A stretch of DNA of 64,000 nt from Paramarasmius palmivorus (GCA_037176845.1 JAYKXP010000009.1:434001-498000), one strand, 5' to 3'; shown: positions 12,506-24,413, counted from the first letter of the stretch. Translations and numbers: made by a program. Notes: generated from the letters alone by a model not told the origin.

Positions 12506-13690
12506 TCACTGGGTCGGCAGGGCGTTCACATCGACCGTCGGCTGTATGCCAGTAGCTGGGCGGTTGAAGTTCTGATTAAGTGCCACATAATCGGGGAAGA
12601 AGGCGCCATTGCGGAGGTAGAAACGTCCGTTCTCCAAGCCGCCTGCATAATCCATGCGCTGCGCGTTGTTCGCAGTGGCGTCACCTGTGAAGCGACCAGC
12701 GGTGACCTCTGACCAGGTACCGCTCACGTTGCGTACCCACTGGTTACCGTATTGTACACGGCGACCAGTATAGCCTCTAGTATCGAGGAAGTTCTCCAGG
12801 AAGGAATGGACGCCGGACTGGTATGTGTTGGTAGAGGGACGCTTCCAGGTAGCGATGTAGCGCCATGAATTCGACTCTGGTGCAAAGAACCACGTGGAGA
12901 AGAGACTGCTGCCTGAACCATCAGGACGAATGCGTGTGATAAACTTGTAGGTGTTGCCGGCCACCCAGTTGAATATGAGGTATGCCTGGCCTCCGGTGCC
13001 CTCACCACCAAAGGTATTGTCGACAACTCCTTGACCCTTGCTCACGAGCGTGGTCTTCTGGCCGTTGTCTGCGTCCCAGACGGAGAAGAGGATGCGACGT
13101 TCAGTTTGGCTGTTCACCTGGATGCCGGAGTAGCCGCCATCAAAGCCAGCGACCATGAAGTATGAGCCGATGGCATCCTGGCCCTTGGGAACGGTCACCT
13201 CGTTGTAGAAGTACTCGCTGTTGGCTGGCACGGTGTAATTCATGTGGACTGACGGACCGCGGCGTGACCAGTAGTAGTTGGCTGAGTCGTTGGCGAAGGC
13301 GAGCGCAGAGGTCGTGGTCACGCTCAAGCCCGACACATCACCGAAATAGCTACCGTCCTTAGTCACACCCTGCAGGTCCACCTTCACGTAGCCGGGAGCA
13401 GCCACATTGACGGTGCCAACAGGATAGGTTTTGGCAGTCGTGCCAGCGAGCTTGACCGTGAACGCGGTTCCGTTGATGGTGACTCTGACAGTGCTGTTGT
13501 TACTGCCTGCTAAGTACGCGTTTAGCCCGACAGTCACCGAGCCAGCAGAGGTCATGCGGAAATAGGCGCTACAGATGGTGTTCGAGTTGGTCCAGTTCGC
13601 CAGGCCATTATCGTTGATGACCTCGATAGCTCCAGCTGGCACTGTCGTGAGGAAAGCGTTCCCTGCGAAGGCTACTGTCTTTGCGGACAT
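12506..13690 (-). CDS. DUF5077/DUF3472-type protein
   Basis: A single uninterrupted exon of 394 residues, unusual here where most genes have introns. The N-terminal part (about residues 1-135) is a beta-rich, Ala/Gly/Thr-rich domain of the DUF5077 kind. The larger C-terminal part matches DUF3472 proteins in its recurring aromatic and Gly patterns: SVHMNYTVP near 148-156, YFYNEVTVPKGQ, GYSGIQVNSQTERRILFSVWD, YQSGVHSFLENF and GRRVQYGNQWV. Such proteins occur in bacteria and fungi and are suspected to bind carbohydrate; function is not established. No signal peptide is evident, so if it acts outside the cell it must leave by another route. A TATA-like TATAAAAA sits about 50 nt upstream of the start. 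Confidence 0.8.
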   Translation of the reverse strand: MSAKTVAFAGNAFLTTVPAGAIEVINDNGLANWTNSNTICSAYFRMTSAGSVTVGLNAYLAGSNNSTVRVTINGTAFTVKLAGTTAKTYPVGTVNVAAPGYVKVDLQGVTKDGSYFGDVSGLSVTTTSALAFANDSANYYWSRRGPSVHMNYTVPANSEYFYNEVTVPKGQDAIGSYFMVAGFDGGYSGIQVNSQTERRILFSVWDADNGQKTTLVSKGQGVVDNTFGGEGTGGQAYLIFNWVAGNTYKFITRIRPDGSGSSLFSTWFFAPESNSWRYIATWKRPSTNTYQSGVHSFLENFLDTRGYTGRRVQYGNQWVRNVSGTWSEVTAGRFTGDATANNAQRMDYAGGLENGRFYLRNGAFFPDYVALNQNFNRPATGIQPTVDVNALPTQ

Positions 13691-13737
13691 GATAGTAAAG
13701 AGTAGATGATGTTTCTATATGTAGTCCAACTGACTGG

Positions 13738-13746
13738 GGTTTTTAT
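13738..13746 (-). promoter_or_regulatory. TATA box of the DUF3472-type gene
   Basis: On the minus strand this reads CTATAAAAA, about 50 nt before the ATG at 13690, a normal distance for a fungal TATA element. Confidence 0.5.
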
Positions 13747-13759
13747 AGCAGACTGGTAG

Positions 13760-16700
13760 ATTCGAATGCTAAATCCGAAATGAGGTACACTCATTGGATT
13801 TGTAGGTGGCGCCGTGGTCTGACTCCATAAACTCGATCCTGGCCGTCAAACGGTGACAGACACAACAAAGAACAGCCAAGAATTGCGTACAATGATCCCT
13901 GGTGACCTGACCATGTGGCCACACAGCATCCACGGCCAGTGTACGATGGTAGAAGTTGCCAGTACCACACAGACGCCAGAAGGGGGGTAATTTCGGTTAC
14001 CCTTGTGCAAGCTATCACTCACCAGGGCCAAATAAAACCACAACCATCCCGTACATAAGTAATCCCCGTCAATCAGAGGGACGACTCCAATGGAGAACCA
14101 GGTAGACGCCCAGCGAGCAAGAACACGTATAGTCACCAATGGAAGGTGATCACCTGGCAGAGCGTAGTCCTATTAGTACAGATAGAGCTTCCGGAAGGAT
14201 ATATGACAAGTTCGTCGCATGTCCCACATCTTCGTTTCCTGTTCTACTCAGAAGATGGCGACATTCCAGCTTCCACCTTCGATCTGGCCTCCCCCAGACT
14301 GACTCAATATCACTCGACAGACCTCTGGATATGACGTTGATCTATCACCTACATTCTGCTCGCCTTCGGGTGGATCCAACGCTTATTCTCGAAGTCAATG
14401 ACATGATAACGATTGATCATGTCCGTCACGAAGCTTGGGATCCGTTCTTAAACTTGGAGTCCTTGAACAGGTTCCCGACTAAGAATTGGACCATAAAGTA
14501 CGCTCAGCAGCTTCGTTGGCACGCCTATTGGCCAAACGGAAGCTTTTGAAATCTTTCCTGGTATACATCTGTCAAGAAGCCAAGTCAGTGACTCATTAAC
14601 AAATGACTGGAACAGAGGGAAACAGAGGGGAACCGAATAGTACTCACCCGAAGAGCAGTTACCTATATAAGTTCATATGGAAGGTCATGTAGAAGGATCA
14701 TAATGGTAAGCAATCGAGGCCATCGCGTTCATGCAGAATGAGAATGAGAACTAGAAATTTGACTGAACACGTAGAGACAGGCCCGAGGTCTCTAATGGTG
14801 GACATTGTTACTGTTATCCAAGATGTCGCAAGGAAAAGACCGGCATTCTTCATCGACCTGAACCTTCTCCTGAGCATCCTCGCTACCTCTCTTTCCCCTA
14901 TCTCCTTGCGGATGTGCGGTAGAATGCCCATCAGCCTGTGCCACCTGCTTTGCTCGCATCGAGAGCAACGTCTAAGGGCGATCCTATAGGTATGTGGAAG
15001 CGAGACATGCGGAAGCGGGCACTATGATGGTCGGGATATATTGCTATGAACCCCTCATGTGTTGGCCTAGTACCGTGTGTAGCTCATACAGTTGATGATA
15101 CAAGCTGAAGGTGTCGAGACAGAACGTAGCCAGTCAATGACGTCATTGCTGAAGATGATTAAACTTGCTGTGTGTATTTTCAGTCGACGAAGCTGGAAGA
15201 ATGAAGGTAAAACTCACCGTTCGCCCAGAGACTTCTCCATACACTGACGCGCCATATAGTCTCGTACCGACAAGGAGTTGGGGTTGATGAGGGCGAGATG
15301 GATGTTTGATGCAGAAAGTACGGACAACAGGTCTGCGACGTGCAGGGAGTAATCGCGGTGCTGCCTCCCTTCTCCAGCATTCCAACTTCTCGAGCAGAGT
15401 ACAAGCGAGAAAAAAGACCGGAGACTTGTGGATCCCTGAGCGTCCCGAGTCTGCGGTTTGTGATCACTGCTGAAAAGGAGCAACCTCTCGCCGTACGCAG
15501 GCTGTTCTCTGCGATGGTGAGGTGTCAAAGATGTACTGGGTAGTAATTAGCACGGGCATCTGGGACCTAAAGAGATAGCCGATGAGCCAACCTACCACGG
15601 CGTAAGAACAAGAGTTTTGCGTTACCTTTAAGTCCACTCAGAGCCTCGCCCAATGACTATCGTGTATCGACCCACGCAAATCTTTTCGTATCTGAAACCG
15701 ACATCTAGTTTGATAACACAACATCGAAGCTTAGATGGTGCTAGCAGCACAAGATGTGACCGCTAGGGCGTCTCGGTGCTAGTGTCATTGTCGGTATTGG
15801 TAGCGTAGATAATGAACCCAGAATTCCGATAGGAAGGACGGCACGTCATAGCGTGCAAGTGTGATGATTGGGAAATGAGCGCTAGGTGCTGATAGTGATA
15901 TCGTGTCGCTCGTTCGACCTGTTCATGGCGTTGAAGCACCGGTAGTCTGCACAACACCTATCTATCAAGCAGATTAGTGAAACTGCTGCGGTATAGACGT
16001 CAAAATACCGACATAGTCAATGAGCAGCGAAAAGAGGTATGGTATCCAAGACATTGTTTCATGAAATTCAAGAGAGAGCTGCTATTGCCGATGTGGCGAG
16101 CGCGTCGTACAATCCTGTGTAAGAAGTTGAATAATGGAACATCAAGAAAGCCAGTAACACGTACCTGTGATCACAATGTACCGTCGCGGGGTACTCTCGA
16201 CGTGAATCTTCTTATAGCCTGTTCCTGGTGGAAATCGTCCTCGAGTGCAAGAATGGTCTTGGTATTCTTCATCGAGAATGTAGGATGTTGGAAGGGCATG
16301 GTCTCGAGGGAAGAAGGCGTCTTTCGTCTTTCCGATGATGGTTTTCGTCCCATGTAGTTTTCTTGAGCTCAACTAAGGTCGTGAACTCCGTCAAAAACAC
16401 CGACCTCTGGCCCTACGCGTCCTCTACCCATCTAGCAATCCGAATTTCAATGGCACATTCCGACCTTCCTACATCACCCACGCGGCCCAAAGACGCAAAC
16501 GATCATGAGCTTCGATTAATCTGGGGCAAGATGAAACTGTTATGCTGGACCAAACTCCGGCGCCTGGTGTACAAAAAGGTGGGCAGAAGAATCGAAGAGG
16601 GAGCGCCGGCGGATCTTGTCGGGGAAGATGTTGGAGAACAAATGAAGAGGAAGGTCCGCTATTTCTGCTATCACTAGCCTTGGAGAGAAGCCATTATTAT

Positions 16701-17103
16701 GAGAAAGGAGTCGCCGAGTCACCTATGAAGACCGTCCTGAGAGATGAGGAACGCTGGGTACAAGTCCGTGGGAAGTAACGCCGACGGGGCTCGCCAAGGT
16801 GTTTTCATTCCTTTGTCACTGTTCGACAAATTGCAACCCTCAGATCTTACACTTGGACGGAGAAAGACAAGGTCCGATATCAGGGATATGGAACGAAACT
16901 CAGCTCTTATAGATTATCCTCTTGTTCATTGGAAATTTCCCTCAGGCTCTCAGACCTGTCTCTGATGTCGGTGGTACCTCAGGCTTTTGCATGCACTCTG
17001 TCAGGCTAAAACTGTTGGCTCTGTATATCTTTCCTCATTGGTCGCCGCCCTAGTCGACTATAAAAATACTTCACGGAAAAAACATGTTGTCAAACTCTCC
17101 ACC
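13760..17103. other. Long gene-poor stretch
   Basis: About 3.3 kb with no gene I can support. Open frames at 14139-14549 (plus) and 15214-15528 (minus) are of moderate length, but they show no recognised motif and no consistent splice partner. The last 300 nt are the parent copy of the duplicated lectin upstream region seen at 11,146-11,560. Confidence 0.4.
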
Positions 17104-17691
17104 ATGTCTCTGCGCTCCGGATACTACAGCATTCTCAACGCCATGACTGGCTTACACGTCGCTCTCTGTAGCAACGAACCCGGAACTCCGCTCGCTGCTC
17201 AGCAGGATGACGGGTCGGATGGCTTGAAAGTAAGCGTGCTTTTTGCTCGTTAGGGTGTCTCAGGTCTCATGATTTCTTCCTCAAGTGGCGATTCGAGAAA
17301 AATTCCAGCGGATTCTACAGGATTATCAGCCGTTTTGGAGGCCGTGATAGTCTATGCGCTAATACGGCATTCACTTTGCACCCTGGTATACCTATCTTCG
17401 GTGAACCCACGTCAGGTCACTGGCATCTCAAACCAGTCCCTTCACCCGCAGAACGAGATGAGATTTTTGTGTATGTCCCATGTGCTTTGTCTCTAAGACC
17501 ATTCTCAAGTCTCCCGCAGGATAACCAACTCCGGATACGCTTGGACGTTGAAAGGGTATGAGGTATGTCAATGATTCTACTTATTACGATTCCAGAGCTG
17601 ATCACGATTACTCTCGGAACAGATCTTCCTTGAGCCTCTAGACAAGACATACACGGACAAAACGCAGCAGTGGACGATTCGGAAGTGGTAA
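17104..17691 (+). CDS. Ricin-B-fold lectin, divergent copy (L1)
   Basis: A small carbohydrate-binding protein of the beta-trefoil (ricin B) type. Four exons, 17104-17229, 17286-17470, 17520-17562 and 17623-17691, join in frame to about 140 residues. The N-terminus (YYSILNAMTGLHVAL, then AAQQDDGS) aligns with the other three lectins of the cluster (YYKVSNGGLYLAL, LSLQQDDGS), and the end QQWTIRKW carries the QxW signature of the fold. The middle part is far less like its neighbours than they are like each other, so this is an old paralogue. There is no signal peptide, as in known fungal cytosolic lectins that act in defence or storage. It is the only plus-strand copy. Confidence 0.8.
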
Positions 17692-17819
17692 ACGAACGCA
17701 TAAAATTGAAGTAGTTACGCTGCTTAGCAGAACTATTCGTCTTTGTAGTGCACCAACGATTGAATTCGTTCAATACAGATTACAATCGAAAAAGACCGTT
17801 AACGACGTTATCTTGTACT

Positions 17820-18408
17820 CTACTGCCACCTAGTGAAGGTCCACTTCTGGTTGTCCTTAATGGAGCTCGCATCGTAAGCCGCAAGTTCAGCCTATGCAAG
17901 GAGTCAGCTAGGGGCGAGGTGTATGGTTTGTCCGACTCACCAAACCGTCCTTGTTAGTCAAAGCGTAGCCGTTGAGAACGATGCTAAGGGGAGATAAGTA
18001 ACATCCCTGGGACTTGTTTAGCAGATGGCTCGTACGTGTAGACATTAGCAGGTGAGCTAGGAACGCGGGTAAGAACCCAATGCTTGGAGGTAGTTCCGCC
18101 AACAACATCAGCGCCCGAGTCGATGGCAGTAGTCACGGTGGCAGCGAGCTTCCTAGTACTACCATCGTAGAAACTGAAGAACATATAGTAGGCGCCACTG
18201 TCCTGGCTCTCAGTGTGCCACTAGAGACGAACAAAATTTTTCATTAGTTCGTATGGCACTGTTATGGCGGCAGGTTATAAGAACAAACCTTCATCTGACT
18301 GGAACCGTCGTCCTCCTGGAGACTGAGTGGGGTGTTGGGGGTATTGCTAGCAAGAGCGAGGTAAAGGCCGTCGTTACCGACTTTGTAGTAAGCGGTGGGC
18401 AAATGCAT
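17820..18408 (-). CDS. Ricin-B-fold lectin (L2)
   Basis: Small beta-trefoil lectin, about 143 residues, similar in plan to the Rhizoctonia solani agglutinin. The start reads MHLPTAYYKVGNDGLYLALA. Introns interrupt after SSQMK, inside VYT and after DGL, each frame-consistent. The central block FSFYDGSTRKLAATVTTAI and the end DNQKWTFTRWQ (QxW motif) mark the fold. It differs from L3 and L4 in several positions (TSKHWVLTRVPSSP in place of ASKQWVLTHVP). No signal peptide. A TATA element lies upstream. Binding would probably be to galactose or N-acetylgalactosamine by analogy; this is inference. Confidence 0.85.
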
Positions 18409-18482
18409 TATTAAGAGTTAGAAGTATAACACTGAGCGACGTGAGGTAACTCTGCTTCAGAACGTGAGCTTTTCGTACCAGG

Positions 18483-18489
18483 CTTTATA
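18483..18489 (-). promoter_or_regulatory. TATA box of lectin L2
   Basis: On the minus strand reads TATAAAG within CTGGTATAAAGCC, about 75 nt before the ATG. The same CTGGYATAAA block precedes L3 and L4, so the copies share a promoter as well as coding sequence. Confidence 0.55.
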
Positions 18490-19893
18490 CCAGTGTGAGG
18501 AGTGTGGCTTACCATAAAAGTAATGCTAAAATCGTGAACACGGCCGTTGAATTCATGCAGCCACATCGGGATGTGAGCGTTCTAGAATGACATCGGGCCA
18601 TTATACTTGTAGATGAAGTAGTATTGCCCAAGACTTTGTTCTGACAGGCTTCATTCGGCGAATATAAAGAGCGCTGAGGAAGATGGATTGGCCGTGCATT
18701 TTTGACGTTGGACTAACGAGCGCAACATTACAGGTTGTATGTCGTCGGAGGGCCCTGAAACTGCGTGGAGTAAATCAAACCAAAGGAAATACGAAAGCGC
18801 GGGAGCGATGCCTAAGAGAAAATGTCCATTATACGATTTTCTTTGGCAGTGATTGAATTTAGATACCCACCTGATCTAGATATTTATTACCCCATGAGAT
18901 GGAAATGTCCGTTCAGTAGCCGATGAAAGAGATGGCTTTTGGGTGTTTACAATGTGCCGCTAGACCGTGCTCTGAACCTGGAAAGGCTCTAGATAGTCGT
19001 ATATAGGTAAATGTCACTTCTTGAGTCTCCGATTCGCGTAGATATTGCGAGAAAAAGGCCAATGTTTGGTTTCGGGAGCTTGAAGGCGCCTGTGATTGAC
19101 GTGTCAAATGGCAGCTGCAGAATCTGGGCGACATTCCGGGTATAGTCCAATTTTCATCGTCAAAGCCCGATGAATACACAGTTTAAGGATATGAGATGAG
19201 GTCGCAGTGCTGTCTGCCGAACTTTCGGCTGAGTTTTCAGGCTAATCATTGAAAAGCTGTATCATTGACAGGGAATCAGTAAGTAGAGGAGCAAACAAAG
19301 ATATCTGAATTACGCACGCTCTCAACCCTGTCTTCGCATTCGTCGTTTAATCATGGGGTGTAAACCAATGAAAGGGCGCTCTTTGAATCCCAAATTTTAC
19401 CTGCGAAAATGTGGTTGGCGTCAAGAGGTTGCAGGCCAATATCTCACGAATTACGCGGTACTAAGTTTCGACCTTGTATGGAAAGATGGAGAAATACCCA
19501 GAATAAATACCCACGAGTAGCCAGAACTCGAAGAAAGGGAATCAAGCAACCCGGCTCGGGTCAAGATGTCCCTGAATAGCGAGCCGCTTGAAAGTGTGAT
19601 GATGGAAGTCGGAAGTAAACAGTTCACTTTCCAAATTGGGAACATTCCGGTGTGAACAGAGATCGAACGCGCAATATTATGAACGATGGCAATGTATTGA
19701 TTTTCTCTGAGTTACAACACTTTACAGGACTTATGTGGGTTTGACAGCATCCGGAAGGACAGCTGACGAAGCCCACCAAATCGGAACGAGGACTAGTACA
19801 GAAAGAAACCTACTACAAACTAATTATAACAGCGGTACTCATGGCAGCGCCCCGAACGACTACAGCTATGAGCCAAGCCCAAATATTGGCACT
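18490..19893. other. Intergenic region in the lectin cluster
   Basis: No gene is supportable in these 1.4 kb. It contains the upstream region of L2 and pieces similar to sequence upstream of L3 (for example around 18,640-18,760 against 20,640-20,820: GCGCAACATTACAGGTTGTA-like against GCGCAGTATTGCGTTTTACA), showing that the flanks were duplicated along with the genes. Confidence 0.4.
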
Positions 19894-20483
19894 TTACTGC
19901 CACTTGGTGAAGGACCACTTCTGGTTGTCCGTGATGGAGCTCGAGTCGAAAGCAGACAGTTGAACCTATAGATATCGTCAGTGGTCACGATGAGCTGAAA
20001 CTCAGAGGAGTATGTGTCGCCCTACTCACCAAGCCATTGTTGTTGGTCACTGCGTAGCCGTTGACGACAATGCTGGAAGCGGATAAGTAATATTATCGAG
20101 ACTTGGTCGGTCATGTTGCACATACGTGTAGACATCGGCACCAGCGTTGGGAACATGGGTCAGGACCCACTGCTTGGAAGCAGTTCCGCCGACAACATCA
20201 GCGTCGGGAGCAATGGCGGTGGTCACGGTGGCACCAAGCTTCCTGGTGCTACCATCGTAGAAACTGAACATGTAGTAGTACGCGCCACTGTTCTGATTCT
20301 CGGTGTGCCACTGTATGTTGATCATCAGTTTGCAGTTCATATTCAGGAGACCAACGGTCCTACCTTCATCTGGCTGGAGCCGTCATCCTGCTGGAGACTG
20401 AGAGGGGTGTTGGGGGTCTCGCTAGCGAGGGCGAGGTAGAGACCTCCGTTGCTGACTTTGTAGTATTGAGTGGGCAAAGGCAT
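19894..20483 (-). CDS. Ricin-B-fold lectin (L3)
   Basis: Beta-trefoil lectin of about 143 residues, nearly the same as L4. Starts MPLPTQYYKVSNGGLYLALA; the first intron follows SSQMK, the second is inside VYT, and the third precedes the last exon that ends DNQKWSFTKWQ. The conserved block FSFYDGSTRKLGATVTTAIA and GGTASKQWVLTHVP are intact. Cytosolic by absence of a signal peptide. Similar plan and promoter to its neighbours points to recent tandem duplication. Confidence 0.86.
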
Positions 20484-20558
20484 TGTGGATGAGGTAGATG
20501 TTTAGAACAATTGAGAGACTGAAGAGACTGCTGAAGATATGGAGTCCTCCCGACGTGG

Positions 20559-20565
20559 TTTTATA
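20559..20565 (-). promoter_or_regulatory. TATA box of lectin L3
   Basis: Minus strand reads TATAAAA in CTGGTATAAAACC, about 75 nt upstream of the ATG at 20483. Confidence 0.55.
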
Positions 20566-20569
20566 CCAG

Positions 20570-21988
20570 TTTGAGGCGGGTGCAAATTCACCAAAATATT
20601 CTGACTAGAATTCTCGAGAGTCGAGGTAGACTATGCACTTTGATTGACATCCAGAGCCAGCGCTCTAGAGTTTTGCCGGCACAAGAGACGTCCAAAAGAG
20701 ATATTCTTGACTGTGTGCTCCATTGGACTGAATTGAGAACCCCCAGAATGTGACAAGGCACTATGAAGAATGAATTAGCCATGCCATTGGACTGACAAGC
20801 GCAGTATTGCGTTTTACATGTCAAAACCCAGGTAGGACAATTATTGGAGAGAGGACAAGAGCGGCGGATCGCAGGAGCGAAGCCTGAGAGCATATGATCA
20901 CCATACACATTCTATGGCAGTAACTGAATTGCGCACCTTGCCGGTATCTATTACCCCAGAACATGTCGTTTGCCCGATTGAGTGACCGGTGACATAGATC
21001 GCCGATGCTTATGAGAAGCCTTTGAAAGCCGTATATAGGTCGGTAAATTGGCAGTGATGACTGGTGGAATGAAAGTCTGGGTCGGCGCGATGAAAACATG
21101 TCCTATTGAATCCAGCCGACTCCAAGAAGCTTTAAGCCCCGTAAGGCTTCAGGGACGACCACCATCTCCTCAAATCTACGGCAAATTACGAGTGACACTC
21201 AAACGTTGGTGAAGGAAAAGCGGCGGTGATTGACATGTCGACATTTTGGGTACACCGTACAGCCTAGATCTTCCTTGCGTAGTGATCGATGAATCTCCAT
21301 TTTCGTGAGTTGAGGTGAGGTCGCGGAACTGTCATCTGAAAAGTACGTTTCGGATGGTTGTGATGTCCATCGGAAATGAACTGGACATGAATAGATGGAA
21401 GAGTTTTGTATTGCGCACTGTTTTATTTTTTTCCTGTCTATATGTTCCATCTAAGAAGTCCTAAGTCACTCGCATTTCAGCCCAGCTCAAAAAAGTCCAT
21501 CATCAGAAATATACACCTGTCAACCAGACAGCTGAGTCTTCAACAACGTGCGATATCAACTTCAGCCTGTAGACAAAATAGTGATTTAGAACCTATGACC
21601 AGGAAAAAAAAACGTGAAAGAGAAACATACAGGTCCCGCAAGCTGAGGGGATCGAGTAATTCCGTTGAAAGACTGAACCCAGTACTTGATGAGTCAGAGT
21701 CAGAAGAAAGCCGTTCACCTTCCAAATTTGGAGCATGTGGCAGGTGTGAGCCGAAATGATAGGCGCGCATGAAAACTAGCGAGTATAACGCAAACAAACG
21801 GATTTATTTCTTCGGGGTTTTCTACAAATGTATAACAGACACACAAAGATATCGCTTGCTCCCTAATAGGAGATCTAGCGAACCAAGACAAGGAGAAGTA
21901 CAGAAGGTACAGAACATAATTGCATTCATGGTCAGCGCCGGACGACTACAGCCACGAGAACTAGGGACAAAGCCCCAACATTGACCCT
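20570..21988. other. Intergenic region in the lectin cluster
   Basis: About 1.4 kb. An open frame at 21406-21759 (plus) begins with hydrophobic then Arg/Ser-rich sequence and could be a small gene with a mitochondrial-type leader (LSTRQLSLQQRAISTSACRQ), but I see no family match and no conserved context, so I do not call it. Confidence 0.35.
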
Positions 21989-22570
21989 TTACTGCCACTT
22001 CGTGAAGGTCCACTTCTGGTTATCCTTGATAGAGCTTGGGTCGTAAGCCGAAAGCACAACCTATGTATACCCGCCGTAAGCCTCGAAGCAAAGATGTACA
22101 ACTCTAACATTTGCCCAACTTACCAAGCCGTTGTTGTTGGTCACTGCGTAGCCGTTGATAACGATACTGAAAGCAACATCAGCCAGGTGGCCAAGACTCG
22201 TTCGATGAATTGCACGTACGTGTAGAAATTAGTGCCGGGAACAAGAGTCACGACCCACTGCTTGGATGCAGTTCCGCCGACAACATCAGCGTCGGGCGCG
22301 ATGGCGGTAGTCACGGTGGCTCCGAGCTTCCTGGTGCTTCCATCGTAGAAACTGAACATGTAGTAGTACGCGCCACTGTTCTGGTTCTCGACGTGCCACT
22401 GTGCGTTTATGATTAGCTACCTGTTCACCGAGAGGAGACGAACGGTCCTACCTTCATCTGACTGGATCCGTCATCCTGCTGAAGACTGAGGGGGTGTTGG
22501 GGGTCTCGCTGGAGAGGGCGAGGAAGAGACCTCCATTGTTGATTTTGTAGTAAGCGGTAGGCAAAGGCAT
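21989..22570 (-). CDS. Ricin-B-fold lectin (L4)
   Basis: Fourth member of the cluster, about 143 residues, starting MPLPTAYYKINNGGLFLALS and closest to L3. Contains FSFYDGSTRKLGATVTTAIA and GGTASKQWVVTLVPGTNFYT. Intron positions match L2 and L3. The final exon ends in the KWQ of the QxW signature. The upstream TATA-like element is CATAAAA rather than TATAAAA, so expression may differ from L2 and L3. Confidence 0.85.
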
Positions 22571-22643
22571 TATGAATGAGAGAAGTAGATCGCTTGAGTG
22601 ATTTGGGTAACTCTGCTGAAGATGGTGAGCTTTTCGTGCAAGG

Positions 22644-22650
22644 TTTTATG
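22644..22650 (-). promoter_or_regulatory. Weakened TATA box of lectin L4
   Basis: Minus strand reads CATAAAA in CTGGCATAAAACC. It aligns with the TATAAAR boxes of L2 and L3 but has lost the first T. Confidence 0.45.
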
Positions 22651-22659
22651 CCAGTAGAA

Positions 22660-23438
22660 GGTAGGACAGACCTCTCCAAATATGTCAGAGCAGTATAGTG
22701 CTGCATTGCAGTCGATTGAATCATTCGCCAGAAAAGTCTTGACTAAGCTTGGTCTTCCCGTGGTTCCAGCCACCCAAGTAAAGAGTTTCGACGTGCTCCA
22801 TGGTACGCAGTCACCTGAATTGTATTGCAGGATGATGTACACTGACAGGTACCGTGGCGATAACAAGATTTGACACCTCCATGGTGAGACCTGGGGTAAG
22901 TAAAAATCATATACGCGGAGATGGGCGCTCGAGCGAGACCTGACCAAAGGTCAGAAGACAACTCGTTGACAGTCCTGAGATGATAAAATGCTCACCTGCG
23001 ATAATCAAGTCACAAAGTGCTCAATCTGCTGTCTGGCCTGAAGATCCCGATTGAGTAACCGGAACAAGAAGATGCCGATGCAAAGCAGTTACTATTGTGA
23101 GCATTTCTAATGATCGCTTGAGTGCAGTGTGCTGAGAGGCTAAACTTGGGTATTCCAGAACCCAGGGTTTGACTGGTGAGATGAAGGATGCGCGGTGTTC
23201 AATGGAGCATTGGAGGGTTTTCATCTTCAGCGGTGCATTCTTTCCGAATCGAGGAGTTGTATCCAATAGAATGAAGGGTCTTCATGCGTAAACGAAGTCT
23301 GATCAAACGGTTACGAGTCCGAGTTTACGAGGAATCGTCTTGTATCTATTTTTAGAACAAATTTTTGTGCAGCCAGCTCTAGTGAACGACTGTAGCCAAA
23401 ATGTGGGAACCTTCCTTATTTGGGTTAATTAAATTTTC
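22660..23438. other. Transition region before the AT-rich island
   Basis: No gene is supportable. The base composition shifts from mixed to strongly AT-rich near 23,340-23,440. I find no obvious target-site duplication or terminal repeat at this edge. Confidence 0.4.
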
Positions 23439-23465
23439 AAACATCGGAGTTCCGATGTTTTTGTT

Positions 23466-23600
23466 TTAATAAAATAAAAAATAAAATAAAATAAAATAAA
23501 ATAAAATAAAAAAATAGAATAAAAATAACAGAATAAAAAATGAAACATCGGAGTTCCGATGTTTTTGTTTTGATAAAATAAAATAAAATAAAAAATTAGG
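23466..23600. repeat. AT-rich (TAAAA)n low-complexity tract
   Basis: Tandem AAATA/TAAAA units, interrupted by one copy of the 22-nt inverted repeat with arms AAACATCGGA and TCCGATGTTT. An identical arm pair lies just before the tract, so the two inverted repeats bracket most of it. Confidence 0.8.
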
Positions 23601-23905
23601 AGCAGAGCCCACTCTGTGATGCTTAGTGAGACACTGGGTAGTTATCCAACTAAGTTACAGTGACGACATAAGAACGTCGTGTTTTGTGACTGATGTCAGA
23701 TAATTGATTTGGAGCACCAATATAAAATAGACTTCATTTGCAGAGCATTTCTTGTCGACGATTCAAAATTTACTTGTAAAGAATTGCAATCTGCATCCTT
23801 TGAATAAAGAACTTAAAATGTCGGGAGACTGGATTGGATAGAGGAAAAAAAAACAGGGAGCTAATGGAATTCCAGAAAAAAAGCCAGTGTTTACAAGGCT
23901 ACAGG

Positions 23906-23997
23906 CGTCCCAGCCAGGAATTGAACCCGGTACCTCGTTAAAGGAGCGCGAAACAGTGTGTTCATAACGGCGGCTATTCCATTAAGCCACTGGGGCC
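23906..23997 (-). repeat. tRNA-like segment 1
   Basis: On the minus strand starts GGCCCCAGTGGCTTAATGGA, with a good A box (TGGCTTAATGG) and a B box (GGTTCAATTCC) flanked by a T stem. The acceptor arms pair at only about five of seven positions and the anticodon region is long (compatible with an intron or decay). It may be a relic tRNA or a tRNA-derived element. Confidence 0.55.
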
Positions 23998-24413
23998 TTG
24001 CAACTGTTTGCAAAAATATCGGCAATGATGCCATTTATGCTTCCTTTTTTAAAGGTGGAAGGGTCGTTGGCCACTCGCATTGGAGTTCCATAATATCAAA
24101 GGGAGATTGAATAAGAAAACCTCGGTGGACCGATATGCTCATTGAACACGTCAAACGTTAAGATATCGGATCTCCGATGTTTTGAAAACAGAATTTTCGC
24201 AGCCCAAAATAGTAAAAACAAACAGCAACCCACTGGGCGTTGAAGAGTAACAGCCTAATTGTTATGAGATCTACGCAGTATGCAGTTTCAAATTCACTGA
24301 AATCATAAAAAACTAAATGTGCTAAAGTCTAGTGTTGGGAGACTGAATTGAATAGAGAAAAAAAAACCGGGAGTCTGAAATTCCAGAAAAAATCGACGAG
24401 CTTCCCGGACAGG

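Noticed and set aside
14139..14549. Possible gene in the 13.8-17.1 kb gap
   Set aside because: Single open frame with no recognised motif, no consistent splice sites and unremarkable composition.
21406..21759. Possible small gene with a mitochondrial-type leader between lectins L3 and L4
   Set aside because: No splice partner, no homologous family recognised, and it lies in duplicated lectin flank; too weak to call.
23466..23600. CRISPR-like array
   Set aside because: The repeats are AT microsatellite units without regular unique spacers, in a eukaryotic genome.
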